A stretch of DNA of 64,000 bases from an uncultured Myxococcales bacterium (lineage in GTDB: Bacteria > Myxococcota_A > UBA9042 > DTJE01), in the NCBI GenBank assembly GCA_937975765.1, contig CALJUR010000036.1:62001-126000 (forward strand). The letters run 5' to 3'. Below, one piece after another: positions 33,701 through 41,931 of the stretch; the stretch's first letter is position 1; each line of letters starts with the position of its first letter. A model generated the notes under the pieces. It was given only the letters and a program-made list of their open reading frames with translations. It searched no databases and was not told the DNA's origin. Both the position numbers and the translations under genes were made by a program.

Positions 33701-34813
33701 ATGCCACGTCCCGTCTACGTCGCCGCCACCGGCTCCTACCTGCCCGGCCCGCCCATCCCGGTCGAGCGCGCGCAGGAGATCCTGGGCCCGCTGGCCGACG
33801 CCCCGCCGCGCATCCGGCGCTGGATGGAGTCCATGGCGCCGGTGATGCGGGAGATCCTGGACATCGGGTTCGTGCACTACGCGATGGACCCGGCCACCCG
33901 CGAGTTCACGGACGACAACGTGACGATGGCGACGAAGGCGTCGCGGGCGGCGCTGGCGGCGGCCGGGATGGAGGCGGGCCAGGTCGGCCTGCTGGCGTAC
34001 GGCAGCGCCCACCAGGACCAGATGCCCACGGCGTCGGTCCGGATCCAGGAGGCGCTGGGCATCGAGGCGTGCGCCGAACTGTCGATCCACGCGAACTGCA
34101 CGTCGGCCTACAAGGCGCTGTACCTGGCCCACCGGTTGCTGGAGGCGGGCCAGCACGACACCGCGCTGGTGGTGTCGTCGGGCATCTCGTCGTCGGAATT
34201 GCGGGCCGAGTACTACAACCAGCCGCTGGTGGACAAGGAGTCGTTGTTCCTGCGGTGGTTCCTGTCGGACGGGGCCGGGGCCGTCGTGCTGACCACCGAA
34301 CCTTCCCGCGCGCTGCCGATCGTCGTGGAATCGACGTACATCGAGTCCGTGGGCGGCCGCCGGCCGTCGCTGATGTTCAACCACCGGCCGGCGTACTGGA
34401 TGAACCCCCGGCAGGAGTTCGAGGCCGGGGCCCACCACCTGCGCCAGCGGTTCCGGGATGAACTGGCGAACGGCCTGTTCCAGGAGCCGGGCGGGTCGGT
34501 GTTCTTCAACGGCTACCTGCGGATGATGAAGGCGGCCGGGATCGCGCCGGACGACGTGCGGTGGTTCCAGGTCAACCTGCCGGCCCGGCACATCGTGGAC
34601 TCGGTGGCGGCGGAACTGGAGGCGATCGGCGTGCCGCGGTCGGCGCTGTTCACGCGGCTGGACCGCATGGGCTACGCCGGGCCGCCGATGGCGTTCATTG
34701 CGCTGGACGCCCTGCTGCGGGAGGAGACGCTCCTTCCCGGCCAGCGCGTGGCCTCGTTCGTCACCGAGGTCAGCAAGTTCATGCAGGCCGGGTACGTGCT
34801 GCGGCGGACGTGA
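33701..34813 (+). CDS. KAS III-like thiolase-fold protein with altered active site
   Basis: A 370-residue protein of the FabH/HMG-synthase branch. Cys133 sits in HANCTSAYKALYLAH and His297 in NLPARHIVDSV. In FabH the third catalytic residue is the Asn of GNTS; here the aligned segment is GYAGPPM, giving Tyr325. Loss of this Asn argues against ordinary acetyl-CoA priming and for an acyl-transfer or aldol-type (HMG-synthase-like) reaction, or an inactive partner for the FabF-like enzyme. It starts 2 bp after the ketosynthase stop, and its stop overlaps the AT start (TGATG). Confidence 0.82.
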   Translation: MPRPVYVAATGSYLPGPPIPVERAQEILGPLADAPPRIRRWMESMAPVMREILDIGFVHYAMDPATREFTDDNVTMATKASRAALAAAGMEAGQVGLLAYGSAHQDQMPTASVRIQEALGIEACAELSIHANCTSAYKALYLAHRLLEAGQHDTALVVSSGISSSELRAEYYNQPLVDKESLFLRWFLSDGAGAVVLTTEPSRALPIVVESTYIESVGGRRPSLMFNHRPAYWMNPRQEFEAGAHHLRQRFRDELANGLFQEPGGSVFFNGYLRMMKAAGIAPDDVRWFQVNLPARHIVDSVAAELEAIGVPRSALFTRLDRMGYAGPPMAFIALDALLREETLLPGQRVASFVTEVSKFMQAGYVLRRT

Positions 34814-35733
34814 TGGATCGCGCCCTTTCCCCGATTGCCTTCGCATTCCCCGGTGCGGGGATCCAGCCCTCCGGCTACGAGGCGTCCCTGCTGGCCCTGC
34901 ACGCCGCCGCGATGCGCCCGTGCCTGGAGCGTTGCGGGGTACGGGTCGGGTGCGACCTGGCGGGTGCGGCCGACGGCGGGTTCGACGCGCTGCCCCCGCT
35001 GCCGCGGCAGGCGTTCACCTACGCCTACGGTGTCGGCATGGCGGAGGCCCTGCGGGCAGCCGGGGAGTCGCCGGCCGTCGTCGCGGGCCACAGCCTGGGC
35101 GTGTACGCGGCGGCCGTCGCGGCGGGGGCTACCGGGATCGACGAGGGGCTGGCGCTGCTGGAGGCGGCGTGGCGCGCGGGGACATCGGCGTGCGCCGATC
35201 TCGGGGTCGGCATGGCGGCGCTGGCGGGGCTGGCCGAGGACGAGGTCGCGTCGCTGCCGGGCGTGGACGGCGAAGCGGTCCGCGTCGTGCTGGTCAACGC
35301 GCCGGGCTCGGTCGTGCTGGCGGGGCCGATCGAGCCGATCGAGGCGGCCCTGGCCGCGGCGACGGAGGCCGGGGCGGCGCGGACGGCGTGGCTGGATCGC
35401 GAGGTCGCCTACCACCACCCGCGATACATGGCCAGGGCCGCGCAGGCCCTGCGGGACGCCGCGGCGGGGATGGCCTTCGGGGACCCGGAGGTGCCGGTGG
35501 CGTCCACGATCGACGGTCGGCTGCTGCGTCGCGCGGAGGACGTCCGGGCGTTCCTGGCCGCCAACCTGTGCACGCCGATCGCCTGGCCGCGCGCGATCGC
35601 CACGTTCGCTGCGATGGGGGTCGAGGGCGTCGTGGAGTGCGGCCCGGGCCTGACGCTGACGCGCCTGGCGCGGTTCCTGGAACCGGAGATGTCCTGGCGG
35701 AACGTCCGGCGCCTGGCGAAGGCAGCCTTGTAG
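34813..35733 (+). CDS. FabD-like malonyl/acyl transferase
   Basis: A 306-residue acyltransferase. The N-terminal FAFPGAG replaces the usual FPGQG, and the nucleophile is Ser94 in AGHSLGVYAA. The end of the fold (VECGPGLTLTRL) matches FabD/AT domains. It would load malonyl or another extender unit from CoA to the cluster ACP. The WRAG segment may supply the Arg that binds a dicarboxylic extender, but alignment there is uncertain, so the extender is unknown. The 3' end runs into a GC-rich tandem repeat before the next gene. Confidence 0.85.
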   Translation: MDRALSPIAFAFPGAGIQPSGYEASLLALHAAAMRPCLERCGVRVGCDLAGAADGGFDALPPLPRQAFTYAYGVGMAEALRAAGESPAVVAGHSLGVYAAAVAAGATGIDEGLALLEAAWRAGTSACADLGVGMAALAGLAEDEVASLPGVDGEAVRVVLVNAPGSVVLAGPIEPIEAALAAATEAGAARTAWLDREVAYHHPRYMARAAQALRDAAAGMAFGDPEVPVASTIDGRLLRRAEDVRAFLAANLCTPIAWPRAIATFAAMGVEGVVECGPGLTLTRLARFLEPEMSWRNVRRLAKAAL

Positions 35734-35737
35734 GGCG

Positions 35738-35810
35738 GGGGCCCCGTCCCCCGCCACCGTATCGGTGGGGCCCCGTCCCCCGCCACCGTATCGGTGGGGC
35801 CCCGTCCCCC
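35738..35810. repeat. 29-bp tandem repeat, 2.5 copies
   Basis: Two full units (35738-35766 and 35767-35795) and a 15-bp partial third (35796-35810) are identical. Each unit contains the self-complementary segment CCACCGTATCGGTGG across the unit boundary and GGGGCCCCGTCCCCC, so the array can fold into several hairpins. It fills the gap between the AT and dehydrogenase genes and ends just before the GGAGGG site of the latter. Confidence 0.9.
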
Positions 35811-35821
35811 CTGGAGGGACC

Positions 35822-36892
35822 ATGAGGATCCTGGTCATCGGCGCGGGCCGGATGGGGCGCGACGTGGGCCTGGCCTTCCTGCGTTCCGGCATCGACGCCG
35901 CCTTCGTCGAGACCGACGCCGGGCGCCGGGAGGCGGCCGCGAGGCGGTTGGCCCGGGACGTCCGGCGGCTGGCCGGCGAGGGGACCCCGGTCGGTGCGCC
36001 GTCGTTCGTCGCCCCCGGCGAGGCCGTTCCGGCATGCGACGCGCTGTTCGAGGCGGTCGACGAGCGGCTGGAGACGAAGCGCCGCGTGGTGGCGGACTGG
36101 GCGTCGAGCGTGGTGTCCGGCGGGCTGCTGCTGTCCAACGCATCGTCGATCCTGCCCTCGGAGATCGACCCGTCGTGCGTGGGGATGCACGCGTTCTACC
36201 CGGCCGCGCTGACGGGCTTCTGCGAGGTCGTCGTGCCGCCGGGATGCCCGTCCGGGCGGCGGGACGCGGTCCTGGCCCTGGCCCGGCGGATCGGCTTGGT
36301 CCCGATCCTGCAGGACGAGGCCCGCGCGTTCGCGGTCAACCGCCTGATGCTGCCGGCGCAGGACTGGGCCCTGCGGGCCGTCGCGGGGGGGGCGGACGCC
36401 GGGGCGGTCGACGCCGCCGCTTCGGGAGCCTGGCCCGGCTGGGAGCCGCTGGCGATGATGGACGCGATCGGCCTGGACGTCGTGGCCGCATCGGTTGCCC
36501 GGTACCGCCTCCGCATGGACCCGGCGGAGTCCGCCGCCCTGGCGGCCCTCCAGGAAGGCATGGAGGTGCTGCTGGCCGCAGGCAAGAAGGGCGCCAGGAA
36601 CGGCGACGGACTGCGGCAGGGCACGCCGCTGCCCTGGCCCCGCACCGGGGGCCTCCCGGAAGGGCTGGGCGCCGACCTGGAGGCGCTGTTCCGCAATGCC
36701 TGCGCCCGGGCGCTGGCCTCGGGGGACCTGGACCCCGCGGGCCTCTCGCTGGCGCTTCCGGGGCTGTTTGGTGTACCGTACCCGCCGGCGGAAGGCAGCC
36801 TGCTGGACGAGGAGGCCCGCGAGCGGTGCGAGCGGCGCGCCGTCGAGACGGGCCTCGCCTACTGGCGCCCCTTCGCCGCGAGGACCCCGTGA
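35822..36892 (+). CDS. 3-hydroxyacyl-CoA dehydrogenase-type oxidoreductase
   Basis: A 356-residue NAD-dependent enzyme. The dinucleotide fold starts VIGAGRMGRDVGLAFLRSG. His123 in GMHAFYPAALTGFCEVV aligns with the catalytic His of 3-hydroxyacyl-CoA dehydrogenases (GLHFFNP). The C-terminal domain keeps the NRLMLPAQDWAL helix but is divergent and long. In this cluster it may work in reverse as a beta-ketoacyl reductase in place of FabG. It follows the repeat array with GGAGGG ahead of the ATG; its stop overlaps the crotonase start (GTGA). Confidence 0.82.
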   Translation: MRILVIGAGRMGRDVGLAFLRSGIDAAFVETDAGRREAAARRLARDVRRLAGEGTPVGAPSFVAPGEAVPACDALFEAVDERLETKRRVVADWASSVVSGGLLLSNASSILPSEIDPSCVGMHAFYPAALTGFCEVVVPPGCPSGRRDAVLALARRIGLVPILQDEARAFAVNRLMLPAQDWALRAVAGGADAGAVDAAASGAWPGWEPLAMMDAIGLDVVAASVARYRLRMDPAESAALAALQEGMEVLLAAGKKGARNGDGLRQGTPLPWPRTGGLPEGLGADLEALFRNACARALASGDLDPAGLSLALPGLFGVPYPPAEGSLLDEEARERCERRAVETGLAYWRPFAARTP

Positions 36893-37608
36893 CCGTGCAC
36901 CTTCGACGCGAGGCGGACCTGGGGCGCATCGTCCTGGAGAATCCCCCCGCGAACACCCTGACCCGGCCCGACTTCCTGGATGCCGGCGAACTCCAGGCTT
37001 TCCTTTCGGACCCGGGCCTGCGCGGCGTCATCGTCTGCGGGGCCGGCCGGCACTTCTGCGGCGGGGCCGACATTCCCGCCTTGCGGGCGCAGGCCTCCGA
37101 TCCGGATGCCTTCGCCGACGCCCTGTCCCGCGGCAAGGCGCTGCTGCGGATCCTGGCGGACGCCCCGGTTCCGGTGGTGGCCGAGATCCGGGGACAGTGC
37201 CTGGGGGCGGGCCTGGAGATCGCCCTGCGGTGCCACGCCCGCATCGCGGCCGACGGCGCGATGTTCGGGTTCCCGGAATCGACGCTGGGCGTGCTTCCCG
37301 GCTTCGGCGGCACCGTCGCGGACGGGGATCGCGTGGAGCGCCGGGTCCGGATGGACCTGATGCTGACGGGGCGGCTGGTGGGAGCCGACGAGGCGCACGC
37401 CCTGGGCCTGGTCGATCGCGTCGTGCCCGGCGGGCAGGTGGCGAAGGCGGCCGGGGAGCACCTGAGGACCTGGATCGACGGCCGCTCGCCCGGGCTGGTG
37501 CACGGGCTGCTGGAGGTGCTGAACAACGGGCGACGCCTGGACCGGGACGAGGCCCTCCGGCGCGAGACCGAGGTCTTCCTGAGGCTGGCGAGGGAGGCGA
37601 ACCCTTGA
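36889..37608 (+). CDS. enoyl-CoA hydratase/isomerase family protein (first crotonase)
   Basis: A 239-residue crotonase started at the GTG overlapping the dehydrogenase stop. The oxyanion segment is CGGADIPALRA, and both acidic positions used by hydratases are present: Glu in CLGAGLEIAL and Glu in FGFPESTLGVLPGFGG. It could dehydrate a 3-hydroxyacyl thioester in place of FabZ, or act as the dehydratase of a beta-branching pair. The C-terminal helices that form the trimer are present. It overlaps the second AcpS-like gene by TTGA. Confidence 0.85.
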   Translation: MTVHLRREADLGRIVLENPPANTLTRPDFLDAGELQAFLSDPGLRGVIVCGAGRHFCGGADIPALRAQASDPDAFADALSRGKALLRILADAPVPVVAEIRGQCLGAGLEIALRCHARIAADGAMFGFPESTLGVLPGFGGTVADGDRVERRVRMDLMLTGRLVGADEAHALGLVDRVVPGGQVAKAAGEHLRTWIDGRSPGLVHGLLEVLNNGRRLDRDEALRRETEVFLRLAREANP

Positions 37609-38024
37609 GGGACGGGACGGGGACCCGCGAGGCAGCGGCCGGACCAGGCCCGGACGCCCCGGATTCCCGCGCGGGCGCCTGCCTGGCGCGGGTGCCGCTG
37701 ACCGACGTGTCGGGCCGGCGCGACCGCTGGCTGGAGGCGGCCTTCACCGCCCGCGAGCGGGAGGAGATGGCCGGGCGGCCGGACCGCACGGTGGCGGGCC
37801 GGCTGGCGTTGAAGCAGGCCCTGGCCGACCTGTGGCCCCGGGTGGCCCCGGGCGTGCCGGCGACGCCCGCGGACTTCGTGCTGGGACGCTTTCCGTCCGG
37901 GGCGCCCAGGCTGGTGTCGGCCCCGCCGGGCCTTCCGCCCGCCTCCGTGCGGGTCTCCATCTCGCATTCCCCCGGCCTGGCGGTGGGCCTGGCGGCCGCG
38001 TTCCTGCCCGGAGGCCGGCCATGA
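37605..38024 (+). CDS. degenerate AcpS-like protein
   Basis: A 139-residue protein using the TTG that overlaps the crotonase stop. The second AcpS motif reads RLALKQALADL, where the Mg-binding Glu of KEA is Gln; the last motif VSISHSPGLAVGLAA is intact; the GxD motif near the N-terminus is not clear. The first about 30 residues are Gly/Ala/Asp-rich and unmatched. It is either a divergent phosphopantetheinyl transferase for a specific carrier or an inactive binding protein for ACP. It overlaps the second crotonase by ATGA. Confidence 0.7.
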   Translation: MRDGTGTREAAAGPGPDAPDSRAGACLARVPLTDVSGRRDRWLEAAFTAREREEMAGRPDRTVAGRLALKQALADLWPRVAPGVPATPADFVLGRFPSGAPRLVSAPPGLPPASVRVSISHSPGLAVGLAAAFLPGGRP

Positions 38025-38647
38025 GCGGCGCCCCGCTGACCCTCGAACGCGACGGCGACGTGGGCGTGCTGTTCCTGGACGCACCGCCCCGCAACGTCAT
38101 GGGCGAACCGTTCTTCGACGCGCTGGCCGCGATGACCCGCGACGTGCTGCCCGGCCTGGACGTCGCGGGCCTGGTCGTGCGCGGGCGGGGCCGGCACTTC
38201 TCCGCCGGTGCCGACGTCCCGCGCCTGTGCCGCCTGGCCGCATCCCGCGCGCCGGACACCCTGGACGTGCTGGCCGCGAACTCCGCGGCGTTCACGTCCC
38301 TGGAACGCCTGCCGTATCCCACGGTGGCCGCGATCGACGGGGTGTGCCTGGGCAGCGGCCTGGAACTGGCGCTGGCCTGCCGCTGGCGCATCGCGACGCC
38401 GTCCGCGCTGTTCGCCTCCCCCGAGGCCGAGTTCGGCCTGATCCCCGGCTGCGGGGGCTCGGTCCGCCTGCCCGAGCGCATCGGGACCGGGGCGGCCCTG
38501 GACCTGTTCCTGTCGGCCCGCCACCTCGATGCCGAGGAGGCCTTCCGGCTGGGCCTGGTGGACGCGCTGTTGCCGCGTGCGGACCTGGGCCCCGCGGCCT
38601 CGCGGCTGGTCCGCCGGCTGGCGCTGCAGGAAGGGAGGGCGGCATGA
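38021..38647 (+). CDS. enoyl-CoA hydratase/isomerase family protein (second crotonase)
   Basis: A 208-residue crotonase, shorter than the usual 250-260 because the C-terminal helices are trimmed. It keeps SAGADVPRL, the Glu in CLGSGLELAL and the Glu in FASPEAEFGLIPGCGG, so hydratase chemistry is possible. In polyketide beta-branching cassettes a second, shorter crotonase usually decarboxylates the product of the first; that is one hypothesis here. It overlaps its neighbours by ATGA on both sides. Confidence 0.85.
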   Translation: MSGAPLTLERDGDVGVLFLDAPPRNVMGEPFFDALAAMTRDVLPGLDVAGLVVRGRGRHFSAGADVPRLCRLAASRAPDTLDVLAANSAAFTSLERLPYPTVAAIDGVCLGSGLELALACRWRIATPSALFASPEAEFGLIPGCGGSVRLPERIGTGAALDLFLSARHLDAEEAFRLGLVDALLPRADLGPAASRLVRRLALQEGRAA

Positions 38648-39990
38648 AGGTGCTGCTGGTCAACCCCCCGCGTTCGCCGCACAACGCGCTGCGCGACCAT
38701 GCCCCGGCCGAGGCGCGCCGGTTCGTGCACACGCGGCTGGTCGGCCCGCCGCTGGGCCTGCTGACGATCGCGGCAGCGGCCGGGGACGAGGCCGACGTGC
38801 AGGTGCTGGACCTGAAGGGCGAGTACGACCTGCACCCCGACGCGCCGCCCGCCGCCGACCTGGTCCGGGCCCGCGTGTCCGCCGATCGGCCCGACGTGCT
38901 GGGCGTCACCTTCATCGCGTCCGAGCATCCCGCCGGGATGGACCTCTTTCGCGCGGCGAAGTCCGTGGACCCGGACATCGTGACCGTGGCCGGCGGGCTG
39001 CACGCCACGCTGTGCCCGCAGGACTTCGACGACCCGGCCGTGGACGTCGTCGTGCCGGGGGACGGTGCTCCCGCGTTCTGCGCGCTGCTGCGGGCGCTGC
39101 GGGACGGCCGCGGCGCCGACGCGGTGGGCGGGCTGCGGGTGCGCGACGGGGGACGGCTGCGCCCCACGCCGGGGCCCGCGATGCCCGTGGACCCGGCCGG
39201 CCGGGACTTCCGGCTGCCGGACCGCTCCTTCCTGCGTCCCTGGATGTCGACCTACACCGTTGGCGGCGACCCGCGCCCCGTGACCTACCTGTTCACGTCG
39301 CTGGGATGCACGTCCCGGTGCTCGTTCTGCAGCATCTGGCCCCAGCGGGACGGCGCCTACCACCAGCGGGACGTCGAGAGCGTGGTCCGGGAACTGGCCT
39401 CCCTGGACGAGTACGAGGTGATCCGCTTTGCCGACGCGAACACCGTCGTGGACATCCCCTGGACCACGCGGCTGCTGGACCGGCTGGAGCAGGAGGGCAT
39501 CCGCAAGTCGTTCGTCATGGATCTGCGCCTGGACACCGCGGCCCGTCACCCCGACCTGATCGCGCGCCTGGCCCGCGCCGGCCTGAAGGTCGTCATCACC
39601 GGCATCGAGTCGCCCCGGGCCGACGAACTGAAACGCTACAACAAGGCCCTGAACGCCCGAAGCATCACGGAGGGCCTGCGCGTCTTCGCGGACTGCGGCA
39701 TCCTGCTGCGGGCGAACTACGTCGTGGACCCGGACTACGGCCCCGACGACTTCGCGGCGCTGGCCGACTTCGCGGCGGCCCACGCCACCGCCTACGCGGG
39801 CTACACGGTGCTGACCCCGATGCCGGGGACCGCGCTGCACGACGGGATGCGGGACCGGATCGTGGACTTCGACCTGGCGAAGTACAACATGTTCAACTGC
39901 GTGCTGAAGACCCGGTTGCCGCTGGCGCGCTTCTACGAGGAGGCGGGTCGCCTGTGGGCGATCCGCGCCGGCGACCACGTGATCTCCTGA
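38644..39990 (+). CDS. cobalamin-binding-type radical SAM enzyme
   Basis: A 448-residue B12-domain radical SAM protein. The N-terminal Rossmann-like domain (VLLVNPPRSPHNALRD, GGLHATLCPQDF) is the cobalamin-binding type. The 4Fe-4S cluster Cys are 222, 226 and 229 in GCTSRCSFCSIW. The radical SAM barrel follows (SFVMDLRLD, VITGIESP, NYVVDPDYG, PMPGTALHDG). Such enzymes methylate, cyclise or rearrange unreactive carbons, often on lipids and hopanoids. The gene overlaps the second crotonase by ATGA, so it belongs to the acyl-chain operon. Confidence 0.9.
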   Translation: MKVLLVNPPRSPHNALRDHAPAEARRFVHTRLVGPPLGLLTIAAAAGDEADVQVLDLKGEYDLHPDAPPAADLVRARVSADRPDVLGVTFIASEHPAGMDLFRAAKSVDPDIVTVAGGLHATLCPQDFDDPAVDVVVPGDGAPAFCALLRALRDGRGADAVGGLRVRDGGRLRPTPGPAMPVDPAGRDFRLPDRSFLRPWMSTYTVGGDPRPVTYLFTSLGCTSRCSFCSIWPQRDGAYHQRDVESVVRELASLDEYEVIRFADANTVVDIPWTTRLLDRLEQEGIRKSFVMDLRLDTAARHPDLIARLARAGLKVVITGIESPRADELKRYNKALNARSITEGLRVFADCGILLRANYVVDPDYGPDDFAALADFAAAHATAYAGYTVLTPMPGTALHDGMRDRIVDFDLAKYNMFNCVLKTRLPLARFYEEAGRLWAIRAGDHVIS

Positions 39991-39998
39991 CGCGCCTG

Positions 39999-41453
39999 CT
40001 AGCCTGGCGGGACGGACGGACCCTGCCCCGGAAGTCCCGCGAACCGCGGCCACGCACGCCGGATCCGCAGCAGCGTGCGGAACATCGGCTCGGCCAGCCC
40101 GTCGCGGGATCGCAATTCCACCGCCTCGCGCAGCATCTCGGGGGCGGGGGTGTTCTCGCCCGGTGGCAGGCAGTTCGGGCGCCTGGCCGCGGCCTCCAGC
40201 AGCCGGTCGAGGATGCGGTCGTAGCCCAGGGACGGGGCGATGTAGAAGGTCGGCCGGACCAGGGGGTCCGTCTCCCGGACGACCCCCTCGCGCAGGGCGA
40301 TCCGGTGCAGCGGCGTGCCGGGGTAGATCCGCAGGCCGATTCCCATCAGGACCAGGTCGTCCGGGGAGATGTGCCGATCGATGAAGTCGAACGTCTCGTC
40401 GATGGTGGACGCGTCCTCCCCGGGCCCGCCGAACAGGAAGAACCAGACGGTGGGCATCCGGTGCCGCCGGATGCAGTCGGCGGCCTGCCGCAGGCCATCG
40501 TAACGGAAGTTCTTCCCCAGCGACCGGATCATGCGGGGCGAGGCCGAGTCCGGCGTGCAGTCGATCTGGGCGAACCCGGCCGCCTTCATCAGTTCCAGGA
40601 GTTCGTCGGTGACCCCCTGCGGGTTCACGCCCATCGTCCGCAGGCGAAGGCCCGGCGCGCGGGCCGCCACTTCGCGGCAGATGGCCTCGGCGTGGCCGGG
40701 CGGGGAATTGAACGTCGAGTCCACGAACTCGAAGGTGATCCCGGGCAGCCGGGCCGCGGCCTCCGCGATCTCGGCGGCGATGTCGGCCGGGTCCCGCAGC
40801 CGCCAGGCGCGGCCCTCGACGGTCGGGTAGGTGCAGTAGATGCAGCCGTGCGAACAGCCTCGACGTGCCTGCACGGGGTAGGAACCCAGGCGGCGGTAAG
40901 GCTGGAAGTCGATGTGCCGGTCCACGTCGGCCCGCGGCGTGACCAGGGGGCCGCTGCAACACCGGGGCGGGTTCGCGACGATCCGGTCGCCCGACCGCGA
41001 GACCACGCCCGGGATCGCCGAGGGGTCGGTGCCGTCCCGCAGGGCCATCAGCAGGGCCCGGAAGGCCGTTTCGCCCTCGCCGACGACGCCCCAGTCCGCG
41101 TCGAACGCCCGCATCAGGTACCCGGGATACAGGCTGAAGGCGCTGCCGCCCAGCACCAGGGGGACGCGGGTCGCGGCCTTCAGGGGCTGGACGAATTCCT
41201 CCCGGACGTCGTCCAGGAAGAAGGCCCCGTCCCGGGCGACCATGTCGTCCACGTTGCGGACGGAGAGGCCCACCACGTCCGGCTGGAAGTCCGCGATCGC
41301 GGCGGGGAGGCCCTCTCCGCCCGCGAACGTGCCGTCGTGGATCCGGACCTCGAAGGCGTCCTCCAGCGCGCTGGCGAGGAGGCAGGGGCCCAGTGGTGCG
41401 ACCGGGTAGGGGGTGCGGCACGTGTTGCTGTTGACCAGCAGCAGGCGTTTCAC
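39999..41453 (-). CDS. second cobalamin-binding-type radical SAM enzyme
   Basis: A 484-residue protein of the same architecture, on the opposite strand and ending 8 bp from the first. The GTG at 41453 begins VKRLLLVNSNTC, the normal N-terminus of this fold; the frame extends upstream to a TTG at 41489 but without family match or clear ribosome site. Cluster Cys are 200, 204 and 207 in RRGCSHGCIYCTYP. Later segments FEFVDSTFNS and YPGTPLHRIALREG are typical. It probably acts on the same product as the first enzyme, but expression is separate. Confidence 0.87.
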   Translation of the reverse strand: MKRLLLVNSNTCRTPYPVAPLGPCLLASALEDAFEVRIHDGTFAGGEGLPAAIADFQPDVVGLSVRNVDDMVARDGAFFLDDVREEFVQPLKAATRVPLVLGGSAFSLYPGYLMRAFDADWGVVGEGETAFRALLMALRDGTDPSAIPGVVSRSGDRIVANPPRCCSGPLVTPRADVDRHIDFQPYRRLGSYPVQARRGCSHGCIYCTYPTVEGRAWRLRDPADIAAEIAEAAARLPGITFEFVDSTFNSPPGHAEAICREVAARAPGLRLRTMGVNPQGVTDELLELMKAAGFAQIDCTPDSASPRMIRSLGKNFRYDGLRQAADCIRRHRMPTVWFFLFGGPGEDASTIDETFDFIDRHISPDDLVLMGIGLRIYPGTPLHRIALREGVVRETDPLVRPTFYIAPSLGYDRILDRLLEAAARRPNCLPPGENTPAPEMLREAVELRSRDGLAEPMFRTLLRIRRAWPRFAGLPGQGPSVPPG

Positions 41454-41508
41454 GCGCGGAAGGATACGGAGGGGCCCGGTGGCCGTCAAGCCGGGATGCC
41501 TGTCCCGC

Positions 41509-41931
41509 CTACGAGAACCACTCCTGGCGCGGGGGATGCAGCAGGATCAGCAGCAGCGACACCAGCACCAGCACCTGGCCGGTGCCGCCCAGCAGCGACA
41601 CCACCAGCCCCAGCACGCCCACCGACTCGAACAGGGCCCACCCGGCGACCATGCCCGCAGGCAGCGCCGGACCGGGCTGTTGCCGGGGTTCGCGACGGCG
41701 CGCGACCAGCGAGGTCTCGGTGCGGCGGAAGACCCAGACACCCGCCAGCACCAGCGCGCCGGCTGCCACGTGGAGGACCGTGAACAGGGCCGGAGGCAGG
41801 TCGGACGGCGGCATCCGGTCGCGCAGGAAGATCGCCAGGACGCCGTAGACCACCACGGAAGCGGCCAGGGCCAGCCGCAGGATCCGGGCGGTCAGGAACG
41901 GCGAGGGGCCGGGGCCCGGGGGACTCTGCAT
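41509..41931 (-). CDS. small four-helix membrane protein
   Basis: A 140-residue inner-membrane protein with four hydrophobic segments (around LALAASVVVYGVLAIFL, LFTVLHVAAGALVLAGVWV, WALFESVGVLGLVVSLL and QVLVLVSLLLILL). The ATG at 41931 is preceded by GGGAGG. The second half keeps an acidic residue in a membrane helix (FESVG), a pattern seen in subunit c-like or small transport proteins, though no family is recognised. It is 55 bp upstream of the second radical SAM start on the same strand, so co-transcription is possible. Confidence 0.65.
   Translation of the reverse strand: MQSPPGPGPSPFLTARILRLALAASVVVYGVLAIFLRDRMPPSDLPPALFTVLHVAAGALVLAGVWVFRRTETSLVARRREPRQQPGPALPAGMVAGWALFESVGVLGLVVSLLGGTGQVLVLVSLLLILLHPPRQEWFS

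Noticed and set aside
35738..35810. 29-bp repeats suggestive of a CRISPR array
   Set aside because: The units are directly adjacent with no spacers, only 2.5 copies exist and no cas gene is nearby.
36889..38647. Treating the two crotonases as a duplicated pair
   Set aside because: They differ in length and in most residues outside the active site, so recent duplication is not supported.
31355..41453. Assignment of the cluster to ladderane or aryl polyene synthesis
   Set aside because: Key genes of those pathways (dedicated dehydratases, desaturases, aryl ligases) are not seen; only general chemistry overlaps.
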